A stretch of DNA of 12,002 nt, from the NCBI GenBank assembly GCA_028280205.1, contig JANQME010000146.1:1-12002 (forward strand), in the 5' to 3' direction. Shown in pieces: positions 6,066-12,002 of the stretch. The notes under the pieces were generated by a model, which did not search any database, was not told where the DNA came from, and was given only the letters and a program-made list of their open reading frames with translations. A program made the position numbers and the translations under genes. The stretch comes from Longimicrobiales bacterium. Lineage in GTDB: Bacteria; Gemmatimonadota; Gemmatimonadetes; Longimicrobiales; Gaopeijiaceae. Position 1 is the first letter of the stretch. Every line of letters starts with the position of its first letter.

Positions 6066-8093
6066 ATGCGGACGACTCTGGCCCTCTCCACGCTCGCCCT
6101 CGTCCTCGCCGCCGCGCCCGCGGTCGCGCAGGATGCCGACCTCGAGGCAGGCCTCCGCGTCGCGAGCCTCGTCGCCGAGCCTTCCGAGCTCGCCTTCGAG
6201 GCCGGAACGAGGGCGACGCTGCGGATCCGAGCCCTCGACGCCGCCGGTCGGGAGGTCGAGGGAGTCGAGCTGCGGGTGCGTGGACGGGGCGTGAGCTGGG
6301 CCGACGGGACGGTCACCGCCCCCGAGGGCGGAGACGCGATGCTCTTCGCGTCGGTCGTCCTTCCGGCCGACGCCGATCGTCAGCCTCCGACGCTCGTGAT
6401 GCCGATCACCGTCACCTGGCCCGCGGTGGCGCGGATCGAGGTGACGCCCCGCTCGGAGCATACTCCGTACGCCGGCACGCGCATCCGCTTCGGCGCGTCC
6501 GCGTACTTCGCCAGCGGGAGCGAGCACGGAGATCCGTCCTTTTCCTGGGCGTCCTCCGATCCGTCGGTCGCGACCGTGGACGCACGGGGCAACGTGACGG
6601 CCTTGGCCTCGGGGCGGGCTACGATCTCGGCGTCGTTCGACGGTGCACGCGGAGAGCGTACGATCGACGTGCCGGCCCTTCCCGCCTCTCGACTCTCGCT
6701 CGAGGGCGGAACGGATCGGGCCCGTCAGGGCGACGTGGTGACCTTCGAGGCTCGCCTGAGCGGCCCGGGCGGGCCGGTGACGGACGCCGCCGTGGAGTGG
6801 ACGGTCTCGTTCCAGCCGGACGACTCGATCCACGCCCCCGGCGCCGCCGGCATCGTGCGGGACGGGAAGTTCGTGGGTGAGGTGCCGGGGCTCTACACCG
6901 TGGTCGCGTCCGCCGGCGATCTCGTGGCTCGGGCCACGGTGGACGTCTCGCCGCGCGAGGCCGTTCGTGAGGTCCAGGTGCTCGGACAAGGCTCCGTGAG
7001 CGACGTGCACACGTCGGACCTCTGGATCTACGAGGGCAACGACGGGCGCGACTACGCCGTGACCGGCACGTGGGGCGCCAACGGGTGGGCCTACTTCTGG
7101 GACGTCACCGATCCGACGAACATCGTGAAGACGGACTCGATCCACGTCGATGCGCGTACCGTGAACGACGTGAAGGTGTCGCCCGGCGCCCGCTACGCCG
7201 CGCTGTCCCGCGAGGGGGCGTCGAACCGGCGCAACGGCGCAGTCATCCTCGACCTCGCCGACCCGGCCCACCCGGTCATCGCGTCGACCTTCGACACGAA
7301 CGGCGTCACGGGCGGCGTCCACAACATGTTCGCCACCGAGAACCACCTCTTCGCCCTCGCCGGCGGCGACAAGTACGTGATCATCGACGTCACGGACCTC
7401 GCCGACCCGCGCTTCGTCAGCGAGTACAACCATCCGGACAGCCGCATTCACGACGTCTGGGTGCACGACGGCGTCGCCTACTCCTCGGAGTGGGGCAACG
7501 GCGTCGTGGTCGTCGACGTCGGCAACGGGCGCTGGGGCGGATCGATCGAGAACCCGGTCTTCGTGACCAACGTCCCCTACCCCGTGGGTGCGACCCACGC
7601 GGCCTTCCCGTACCTCCAGGAGGAGACCGGAAGGTTCTACCTCTTCCTGGGTGACGAGATCATGAACCGCCGGGGCGCCGCCTGGGGTGGTGCGGGGCTG
7701 GGAGGGATTCCGGAGAAGGGCGGCACGCCGTCCGTGACGCGGGGCTACGTGCACATCATCGACTTCACGGATCCCGAGAAGCCGGTCGACGTGGCACGCT
7801 ACGAGGTCCCCGAGTTCGGGACGCACAACCTCTGGGTCGAGGACGACATCCTCTACGTGGCCTACTACGAGGGCGGCGTCCGCACCGTCGACGTCTCCGG
7901 TGAGCTCATGGGCAACCTCGCCACGCAGGGTCGCGAGATTGCGGTCTACAAGGCCTTCGACCCCGACGGCTACACGGCGAACGCGCCGATGGCGTGGGGG
8001 CCGCAGCCGTACAAGGGCAACCTCTTCTTCAGCGACTTCAACTCCGGTCTCTGGTCGGTGCGGATCATGCCGGAGGGTCGCCCGATCTCCTAG
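6066..8093 (+). CDS. Exported Ig-like (BIG2) plus LVIVD beta-propeller protein, paralogue B
   Basis: The 675-residue product has a clean signal peptide (residues 1-21, APAVA before Gln22). Three Ig-like domains follow (about 25-118, 119-203 and 204-295); the second is BIG2-like (FSWASSDPSVATVD, then GNVTALASGRATIS). An LVIVD-type propeller covers about 298-675. It aligns end to end with the product of 22-2106. The propellers are nearly identical over long stretches (for example GGDKYVIIDV, SEYNHPDSRIHDVWVHDG, GTHN-LW and the C-terminal GRPIS), while the Ig-like half is more diverged. The six blade-equivalent positions carry His315, Asn367, His419, His462, His511 and His587. AAGGGAG precedes the ATG by 6 nt. 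The CorC-type gene follows after 20 nt and may be co-transcribed. A role in surface binding or as a periplasmic enzyme scaffold is possible; the sequence does not decide between them. Confidence 0.92.
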   Translation: MRTTLALSTLALVLAAAPAVAQDADLEAGLRVASLVAEPSELAFEAGTRATLRIRALDAAGREVEGVELRVRGRGVSWADGTVTAPEGGDAMLFASVVLPADADRQPPTLVMPITVTWPAVARIEVTPRSEHTPYAGTRIRFGASAYFASGSEHGDPSFSWASSDPSVATVDARGNVTALASGRATISASFDGARGERTIDVPALPASRLSLEGGTDRARQGDVVTFEARLSGPGGPVTDAAVEWTVSFQPDDSIHAPGAAGIVRDGKFVGEVPGLYTVVASAGDLVARATVDVSPREAVREVQVLGQGSVSDVHTSDLWIYEGNDGRDYAVTGTWGANGWAYFWDVTDPTNIVKTDSIHVDARTVNDVKVSPGARYAALSREGASNRRNGAVILDLADPAHPVIASTFDTNGVTGGVHNMFATENHLFALAGGDKYVIIDVTDLADPRFVSEYNHPDSRIHDVWVHDGVAYSSEWGNGVVVVDVGNGRWGGSIENPVFVTNVPYPVGATHAAFPYLQEETGRFYLFLGDEIMNRRGAAWGGAGLGGIPEKGGTPSVTRGYVHIIDFTDPEKPVDVARYEVPEFGTHNLWVEDDILYVAYYEGGVRTVDVSGELMGNLATQGREIAVYKAFDPDGYTANAPMAWGPQPYKGNLFFSDFNSGLWSVRIMPEGRPIS

Positions 8094-8113
8094 GGAAGCT
8101 CCGCACACCGTCC

Positions 8114-9409
8114 GTGCATACACTCGCCTGGACCCCCGGGGGCGGGCTGGCGACGCTCCTGGCGATCGTCGCCGTCGCCCTTTCCATCTCCTTCCTCTGC
8201 TCGATCCTCGAGGCGGTCTTCCTCTCCATCACGCACGCGCACGTCGCGCTGCTCAAGAATCGGGGGGAGTGGGCCGGCCGCTGGCTCGAGCACGCGCGTT
8301 CGAACGTCGAGGAGCCGATCGCAGCGATCCTCACGCTCAACACGATCGCGCACACGATCGGTGCGGCGCTCGCCGGAGCGCAGGCCGCCGTCGTCTTCGG
8401 AGAGGCGTGGGTCGGCGTCTTCTCAGGCGTCCTCACCCTCGCCGTGCTCCTCGCGACGGAGATCGTCCCGAAGACGATCGGCGCCACATACTGGAAGCAC
8501 CTCTCGCGCCCGACCGCGTACATCCTGCGCGCGATGATCGTCACGATGAAGCCGGTCCTGATCCCGCTTCGCTGGCTCTCGCAGCTTCTCACCCCGTCGG
8601 GTGATCGGCCGACCGTGAGCCGGAGCGAGATCGAGGTGCTGGCCGAGATCGGGAGGCGTGAAGGCACGCTCGACGAAGACGAGTACTCGGTGATGCGCAA
8701 GGTCATCCGCCTCGACGAGGTCTCGCTGGGTGAGGTCATGACGCCCCGGACGGACATGGTGGGCGTGCCCTCGACGTCGACGGTCGAGGAGGCACAGACG
8801 GTCATGCTCGACACGGGGCATCTCCGACTCCCGGTGTACGAGGAGAACCTCGACTCGATCCTCGGCATCATCGTCGGCCGCGACGTGTGGAGAGCGCAGC
8901 GCGAAGGTCGCGACGAGATCGGTGACATCGTGCGTCCGGTCCCGTTCGCGCCCGCCTCGAAGCGGGTGGAAGACCTCATCCCCGAGATGCGCGCTCAGCT
9001 CACCAAGATGGCGATCGTGGTCGACGAGTTCGGCGGCACCGCCGGGCTCGTGACGCTGGAGGATCTCATCGAGGAGATCATCGGCGAGATCCAGGACGAG
9101 CACGAAGGGGACGAGCCCGAGGACTTCGTCGCTCTGGGGAAGGGACGCTTCCGTGTGTGGGGCGGTGCCACGCTCCGCGAAGCCTCCGAGGCGCTCGGCT
9201 TCGAGCCGACCGACGAAGAGATGGAGGGTTTCGATACCGTGGGCGGCCTCGTCTTCGGCCGACTCAACCGGATCGCCGTCATCGGGGACGAGGTCGAGTT
9301 GGACTCGGGCACGCTGCGTGTGACGCAGATGCGCGGGCGTCGAATCGACTACCTCGTCTTCGAGCCGCAGGTGCGCGCGACCATCGAGGAAGACGTCGCC
9401 GAGGTCTAG
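8114..9409 (+). CDS. CNNM/CorC-HlyC family membrane protein with CBS pair
   Basis: From the GTG at 8114 the product is 431 residues. Residues about 8-165 are a DUF21/CNNM transmembrane domain with several hydrophobic helices, including the conserved TLNTIAHTIGAALAG and LLATEIVPKTIGATY segments. A tandem CBS pair follows: the first starts at VMTPRTDMVGVP (208-219), and the second contains IVVDEFGGTAGLVTLEDLIEEIIGEI (301-326). A CorC_HlyC domain spans about 340-415. Family members are linked to Mg2+ or Co2+ efflux and to ion homeostasis; older haemolysin annotations are not supported by mechanism. The start is uncertain. GTG8114 begins just before the first helix, and AGGGAAG lies at 8092-8098, which is a rather long 15-nt spacing. 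An in-frame upstream start at 7994 would lie within the preceding gene. It lies 20 nt behind propeller protein B and is convergent with lspA. Confidence 0.93.
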   Translation: MHTLAWTPGGGLATLLAIVAVALSISFLCSILEAVFLSITHAHVALLKNRGEWAGRWLEHARSNVEEPIAAILTLNTIAHTIGAALAGAQAAVVFGEAWVGVFSGVLTLAVLLATEIVPKTIGATYWKHLSRPTAYILRAMIVTMKPVLIPLRWLSQLLTPSGDRPTVSRSEIEVLAEIGRREGTLDEDEYSVMRKVIRLDEVSLGEVMTPRTDMVGVPSTSTVEEAQTVMLDTGHLRLPVYEENLDSILGIIVGRDVWRAQREGRDEIGDIVRPVPFAPASKRVEDLIPEMRAQLTKMAIVVDEFGGTAGLVTLEDLIEEIIGEIQDEHEGDEPEDFVALGKGRFRVWGGATLREASEALGFEPTDEEMEGFDTVGGLVFGRLNRIAVIGDEVELDSGTLRVTQMRGRRIDYLVFEPQVRATIEEDVAEV

Positions 9410-9423
9410 GGTCTGAGCCTAGA
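9405..9423. terminator. Inverted repeat formed by two convergent stop codons
   Basis: TCTAGG (9405-9410) and CCTAGA (9418-9423) form a perfect 6-bp inverted repeat with a 7-nt loop. The left arm contains the TAG stop of the CorC-type gene and the right arm contains the stop of lspA on the other strand. It could act as a small bidirectional terminator, but no T-tract follows on either strand, so the call is weak. Confidence 0.3.
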
Positions 9424-10039
9424 GCCCGCCCGCGCGCTCCTCGGGCCCAACACGTCCCGGCCCGACCGGCTCGGACGCTCCTTCACCCCCAGATTCGCCC
9501 TCATCAGGTGCACTTCCGGCGCCGGTCGCGTCCCCGGGCGTGCCCGCCCCACCCGGCGTCACCGCTTCCGCCTGCTCCTCGAGCCAGAAGGAGACGGCGA
9601 GGAGCACGGCACCACAGGTGATCGCCATATCGGCGACGTTGAAGATCGGGAAGTCCCAGAAGATCAGGTCGACCGGCCCCAGGAAATCTACCACGCCCCG
9701 GTCCCAACGAACGCGGTCCCAGAGGTTGCCGACCGCGCCGGAGACGACGAGCGAGATCGACGTGATGCGTAGGTAGTCCCGCTCCTCCGCCTGCCGGAAG
9801 AGGACGGCGAGGAGCACGAGCGCGACGATCGTCACCGGAATGAAGAACCAGCGCGAATCGTCGCCGATCCGCATCCCGAAGGCCGCCCCCTTGTTGAAGG
9901 CGAGCGTGAGGGGCACGAGACCACCGAAGAGCTCCGAGCTGCGCGCGGCCAAAGCCTCGAGCGCCCAACGCTTCGTGGCGATGTCGATCGCCATGATCGT
10001 TGGAAAGAGGACGCCGAAGATGAGGGGTTTGGGTCGCAC
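9419..10039 (-). CDS. lspA: Lipoprotein signal peptidase (signal peptidase II)
   Basis: LspA is the aspartic protease in the inner membrane that cleaves prolipoprotein signal peptides before the lipid-modified Cys. The chosen GTG start gives 206 residues. Hallmarks are FNKGAAFGM (48-56), GAVGNLWDRVRW with catalytic Asp108, VVDFL (116-120), and FPIFNVADMAI (about 130-140) with catalytic Asp137. Four hydrophobic segments fit the known fold. GTG10039 is preferred over an upstream TTG at 10138 because GAGG lies 7 nt before it (10047-10050), a candidate promoter sits between the two, and the extra N-terminus would precede the first helix with Arg-rich sequence. Residues 155-206 are a hydrophilic Gly/Glu/Pro-rich tail absent from the compact (about 160-170 residue) enzymes. 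Substrates in this window would include the lipoproteins at 4674-5918 and 11507 onward. Confidence 0.95.
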   Translation of the reverse strand: MRPKPLIFGVLFPTIMAIDIATKRWALEALAARSSELFGGLVPLTLAFNKGAAFGMRIGDDSRWFFIPVTIVALVLLAVLFRQAEERDYLRITSISLVVSGAVGNLWDRVRWDRGVVDFLGPVDLIFWDFPIFNVADMAITCGAVLLAVSFWLEEQAEAVTPGGAGTPGDATGAGSAPDEGESGGEGASEPVGPGRVGPEERAGGL

Positions 10040-10065
10040 TCGGACGCCTCGGGGAGCTGGGCATC

Positions 10066-10082
10066 CCCGCGTGACACGCGGG
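10066..10082. promoter_or_regulatory. 17-nt palindrome in the lspA leader
   Basis: CCCGCGTG (10066-10073) and CACGCGGG (10075-10082) are perfect inverted arms around a single A. The palindrome lies 27-43 nt upstream of the chosen lspA start and just downstream of its candidate promoter. It could be an operator, or a GC-rich stem with a 3-nt loop in the lspA 5' leader. Confidence 0.4.
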
Positions 10083-10091
10083 AACCCGGCA

Positions 10092-10119
10092 AATATGCGA
10101 AAGTCGGCGACGACGTCCA
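10092..10119 (-). promoter_or_regulatory. lspA: Candidate lspA promoter
   Basis: Read on the - strand, TGGACG (complement of 10114-10119) is followed after 16 nt by CATATT (complement of 10092-10097). Each matches the sigma70 -35 and -10 hexamers at four of six bases. It lies in one of the few A/T-rich spots of the region. The position agrees with translation starting at 10039. Without transcript data this is a weak prediction. Confidence 0.35.
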
Positions 10120-10235
10120 CGCGGTCGTGCCGAGCCAAACGAGTCTACGCACCCGTCGGGCCATCGTTCCGCGTCTTGACGACGTGTGCGCACGAGGGAT
10201 CGTACGCGCTCGAGACGCGCCGAACGGGAAGTTGG

Positions 10236-10267
10236 TTGACACCCGCCGAGGGGCCTCGGAGCTTTGA
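10236..10267 (+). promoter_or_regulatory. TTGACA element with an overlapping palindrome
   Basis: A perfect -35-type TTGACA lies at 10236-10241. It is followed by CCGAGG-GG-CCTCGG (10246-10259), a palindrome sitting where a promoter spacer would be. No good TATAAT match lies at 17 nt. GAGCTTTG at 10259-10266 resembles the TAnnTTTG -7 box known from Bacteroidota, but whether this organism uses that box is unknown. Transcription from here would enter the terminator at 10282 and then the TPR gene. Confidence 0.3.
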
Positions 10268-10281
10268 GTAGAGACGTTGTT

Positions 10282-10321
10282 CCCGGATCCGCCTGCAGGC
10301 TTCTGCGGGTCCGGGCTTTTT
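10282..10321 (+). terminator. Intrinsic terminator upstream of the TPR gene
   Basis: CCCGGATCCGC (10282-10292) pairs with GCGGGTCCGGG (10305-10315) to form an 11-bp stem with one G-U pair and a 12-nt loop. TTTTT follows at 10317-10321. This is the strongest terminator signal in the window and points in the + direction. It lies 37 nt before the TPR gene start and has no + strand gene upstream until the CorC gene ending at 9409. It may end a small RNA, stop read-through from the CorC gene, or attenuate the TPR operon. Confidence 0.75.
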
Positions 10322-10358
10322 CGCCCCCCCGGTTCGTGCCCTCCCCAGCAGCCAACGA

Positions 10359-11507
10359 ATGCTCCGTCACGGCCTCGTCGGGGCCCTCGTTCTGCTTCTC
10401 CTCGCGCTTCCCCGAGCCGCGTCGGCCCAACGGGCGCCCGACCTGCCCGAGCTGAAGCGTGAGTACCCCGGTTCGGGCCCATTCGTCTGTTCCGTGCTGC
10501 CGCCGGCCGAGGAGCCGGACGGCGACGAGAGAGCGCGCGCTGCTCAGCTCGCGACCGATGCGAACCAGGCGATGATCCTGGGCGACCTCGAGCGCGTCGA
10601 CGTGCTCCTGCAGCAGGCCGTCGAGCTCGACCCGATCTCGGCGGACCTCGCCTACCGACACGCCCTCGTCCTCGAGGATCTCAACCGAGCGGAAGCGGCC
10701 ATGGCGGAGTACTGCCGCGCCATCGATCTGGGGGTGGAGTCGCTGGGCGTCACGAACTCGCGCGAGCGGATCGACGCGCTGTACGACCAGATCCGGGCGC
10801 GTCTCCCGCTCGCCGCACAGCAGGCGTTCGCGGAAGGGCTCATCGCCGCGGACGACACCCTGTGGACGGACGCGATCGAGTCCTTCTCCTCGGCGATCGA
10901 GCTGGCACCCAACTGGGCCGATCCGCTGTACAACCGGGCCCTGATCAGGGAATACACCGGTCAGCTTCGCCCCGCGCTCGAAGACTTCCGGGCGTACCTG
11001 ATGGTCGTCGCCGACCCCGAGGACGCGGACGCGATCGCGGTGTCGCAGCGGATTGGTGCGCTCGAAGGCGCCGCGTCGGTGTCGACACCGAGTCCGGTCG
11101 GGTCGCTGGCGCTCGGGATCATGCCGGGGATGGGGCACTACTACTCGAGGCGGCCGCTTCCCGGGACCGCGACCCTGGTGGCCGCGGGCACCGCCATGGC
11201 GGCCGGGCTCGCCGTCCGCGAGGTGACGGTCCTGTGCCTGGCCGACGTTCAGGCCGGCGGGCCCTGCCCTCCCGATCAGATCGTCGACGAGATCACCGAG
11301 CGCCCCTACCTCTGGATCGGAATCGGCGTCGGGGCGGCGATCACCGTGGTCGGCGCGATCGAGGCGTACGTGAAGGCGAAGCGGGCGCGTGACGCGGCCG
11401 AATCCCTCACGCTGGGCCCCGAAGACGGCTTCACGATCGGGCTGGCCGGGGTGTCGAGCTCGGGCGGTCGTCTGGACGTCTCCTTCGTGGAGCTCCGGTT
11501 CCGGTGA
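10359..11507 (+). CDS. Exported TPR protein with DUF5683-like C-terminal region
   Basis: The 382-residue product begins with a signal peptide (residues 1-23, ASA before Gln24). Tetratricopeptide-like helices cover about 62-127 (DANQAMILGDLERVDVLLQQAVELDP and following) and 150-215 (WTDAIESFSSAIELAPNWADPLYNRALIREYTGQLRPALEDF). Residues about 246-340 are hydrophobic with two or three membrane-type segments. They carry LGIMPGMGHYYSRRPLPGTATL, reminiscent of DUF5683-type modules (PG-x-GQ/H-xY), which often follow TPRs in cell-envelope proteins. A C-terminal segment (350-382) is beta-rich. The role is unknown, perhaps an envelope assembly or scaffold protein. No clear Shine-Dalgarno precedes the ATG at 10359, although the signal peptide begins there. 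The stop TGA overlaps the next gene's ATG by one base, so the two are probably an operon. Confidence 0.87.
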   Translation: MLRHGLVGALVLLLLALPRAASAQRAPDLPELKREYPGSGPFVCSVLPPAEEPDGDERARAAQLATDANQAMILGDLERVDVLLQQAVELDPISADLAYRHALVLEDLNRAEAAMAEYCRAIDLGVESLGVTNSRERIDALYDQIRARLPLAAQQAFAEGLIAADDTLWTDAIESFSSAIELAPNWADPLYNRALIREYTGQLRPALEDFRAYLMVVADPEDADAIAVSQRIGALEGAASVSTPSPVGSLALGIMPGMGHYYSRRPLPGTATLVAAGTAMAAGLAVREVTVLCLADVQAGGPCPPDQIVDEITERPYLWIGIGVGAAITVVGAIEAYVKAKRARDAAESLTLGPEDGFTIGLAGVSSSGGRLDVSFVELRFR

Positions 11508-12002
11508 TGCGTGTGCCACTCGGATTCGTGGGTCGGCTGGCACGACCCGGTCGACGGGCGGCGTCGCTCGCCGTGTTCGCCGCGGTGCTGGCCTGGGGCT
11601 GCGTCGACCGGCAGATCGTGGGGGTCACGGTCGATACGGTGACGGTGGACCAGCAGACTGCGGTCCTGCAGGAGGGCGACACCCTACGCTTCAGGGCGAC
11701 CGTCTCCGACGTGGAGGGGCGCGTTCTCCGGCGTGCTTCGGTCGAGTGGGAGACGGAGACACCCGATCTGGTGACGATCGGACCGGATGGCCTGGTCGAA
11801 GCGATCGCGGCAGGGACCGCGACCGTGCGAGCGACCTTCAAAGACGTCTCGGGCTCGGCGACCTTCACCGTCCTCGCCGCACCCAAGCTCGCGGTCGAGC
11901 CGGACTCGGTGCTCATCCTGGGCGAGGCAGGAGCCGACGAGCCCGTCCCGGACACGCTCGTAGTCCGCAACTCGGGGGACGGTAACCTCGCGGGCCTCGC
12001 CA
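11507..12002 (+). CDS. BIG2-domain putative lipoprotein, 3' end beyond the window
   Basis: The ATG at 11507 uses the last A of the preceding TGA stop (ATGA-type junction reading TGATG) and opens a frame that stays open to the window end, giving 165 residues. A basic N-terminus (RLARPGRRAAS) and hydrophobic stretch (SLAVFAAVLAWGC) look like an export signal. Cys32 is a possible lipid-modified residue, but the lipobox is imperfect (AWG before Cys). Residues about 40-122 form a BIG2-like Ig domain (VEWETETPDLVTIGPDGLVEAIAAGTATVRATF). The following segment (KLAVEPDSVLILGEAG, LVVRNSGDGNLAGLA) looks like the start of another beta-sandwich module of the kind found in repeated surface-protein domains. 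The product probably sits outside the cytoplasmic membrane and is likely co-expressed with the TPR protein. Confidence 0.85.
   Translation, partial: MRVPLGFVGRLARPGRRAASLAVFAAVLAWGCVDRQIVGVTVDTVTVDQQTAVLQEGDTLRFRATVSDVEGRVLRRASVEWETETPDLVTIGPDGLVEAIAAGTATVRATFKDVSGSATFTVLAAPKLAVEPDSVLILGEAGADEPVPDTLVVRNSGDGNLAGLA

Larger units (their letters stand above)
10040..10358. other. 319-bp divergent intergenic region
   Basis: This region separates lspA (-) from the TPR gene (+). I see no credible coding sequence, tRNA or known RNA in it. It holds a candidate lspA promoter, a 17-nt palindrome, a TTGACA element overlapping a second palindrome, and a + strand intrinsic terminator. These are listed separately. 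The stretch 10120-10230 shows only a short GTGCGCAC palindrome at 10186-10193 and a TTGACG at 10176-10181, with no convincing -10 partner. Confidence 0.6.

Noticed and set aside
6051..8123. 690-codon open frame on the - strand opposite propeller protein B, and a similar 446-codon frame at 499-1839 opposite protein A
   Set aside because: Both are antisense shadows in GC-rich DNA. Their translations are rich in Arg, Val, Asp and His with no domain signature, while the + strand frames have signal peptides and clear domains.
10040..10138. Longer lspA from a TTG at 10138
   Set aside because: It would add 33 residues without family similarity, has no good ribosome-binding site, and would contain the candidate promoter and palindrome.
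10140..10320. Possible tRNA or other structured RNA gene in the intergenic region
   Set aside because: No T-arm motif, no cloverleaf pairing and no recognisable conserved RNA core was found. Only the terminator hairpin is convincing.
9504..11543. 679-codon - strand frame covering lspA and the TPR gene
   Set aside because: It is in a different frame from lspA and opposite the TPR gene, with no recognisable domain. Both real genes in this interval are well supported.
1..12002. CRISPR array, insertion sequence, prophage, toxin-antitoxin or defence system
   Set aside because: No regularly spaced repeats, transposase or integrase motifs, terminal inverted repeats, target-site duplications or known defence domains were seen in either strand.

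Overview
The window is GC-rich DNA with third codon positions dominated by G and C. Its genes are tightly packed and bacterial. It encodes several secreted or surface proteins with Ig-like (BIG2-type) domains joined to LVIVD-type beta-propellers, a tetratricopeptide protein with a DUF5683-like tail, an AraC/NmrA/DUF1772 cluster, a CorC/HlyC-type transporter and lipoprotein signal peptidase. The Ig-like/propeller architecture and TPR protein with a 'PGMGHYY' segment suggest a free-living bacterium such as a Gemmatimonadota member. That is an inference from protein style and not a phylogenetic result.

Layout. (1) 22-2106 (+): exported Ig-like plus LVIVD propeller protein A. (2) 2203-5918 (-): a block of four co-directional genes, read right to left. 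It runs from a YncE/YVTN-like propeller lipoprotein, through an AraC-family regulator (10-nt gap), to an NmrA-like NAD(P)H-binding protein (104-nt gap with inverted repeats) and a DUF1772 membrane protein (GTGA start/stop overlap). (3) 6066-8093 (+): propeller protein B, a close paralogue of A, divergent from the lipoprotein gene across a 147-bp intergenic region. (4) 8114-9409 (+): DUF21/CBS/CorC-type membrane protein, 20 nt behind B. (5) 9419-10039 (-): lspA, convergent with the CorC gene with only 9 nt between their stop codons. (6) 10040-10358: a 319-bp divergent intergenic region with a candidate lspA promoter, a 17-nt palindrome, a TTGACA element and a strong + strand intrinsic terminator just before the next gene. 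(7) 10359-11507 (+): TPR/DUF5683-like exported protein. (8) 11507-12002 (+): the start of a BIG2-domain putative lipoprotein that overlaps the TPR stop codon by one base and runs off the window.

How it fits together. Most products act at or outside the cytoplasmic membrane: two Ig/propeller proteins, a propeller lipoprotein, a BIG2 lipoprotein, LspA (which would process the lipoproteins) and a CorC-type transporter. The AraC-NmrA-DUF1772 group looks like a small regulated redox or detoxification unit. The two propeller paralogues flank the reverse-strand block, which suggests an old tandem duplication later separated by insertion or rearrangement.

I see no CRISPR array, transposase, tRNA, rRNA, phage gene or known defence system. 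The most interesting unexplained signals are the conserved blade-equivalent histidines in both propellers, the TTGAC half-site cluster and 8-bp stem before the nmrA-like gene, the terminator before the TPR gene, and a Met-rich insertion in the propeller lipoprotein.
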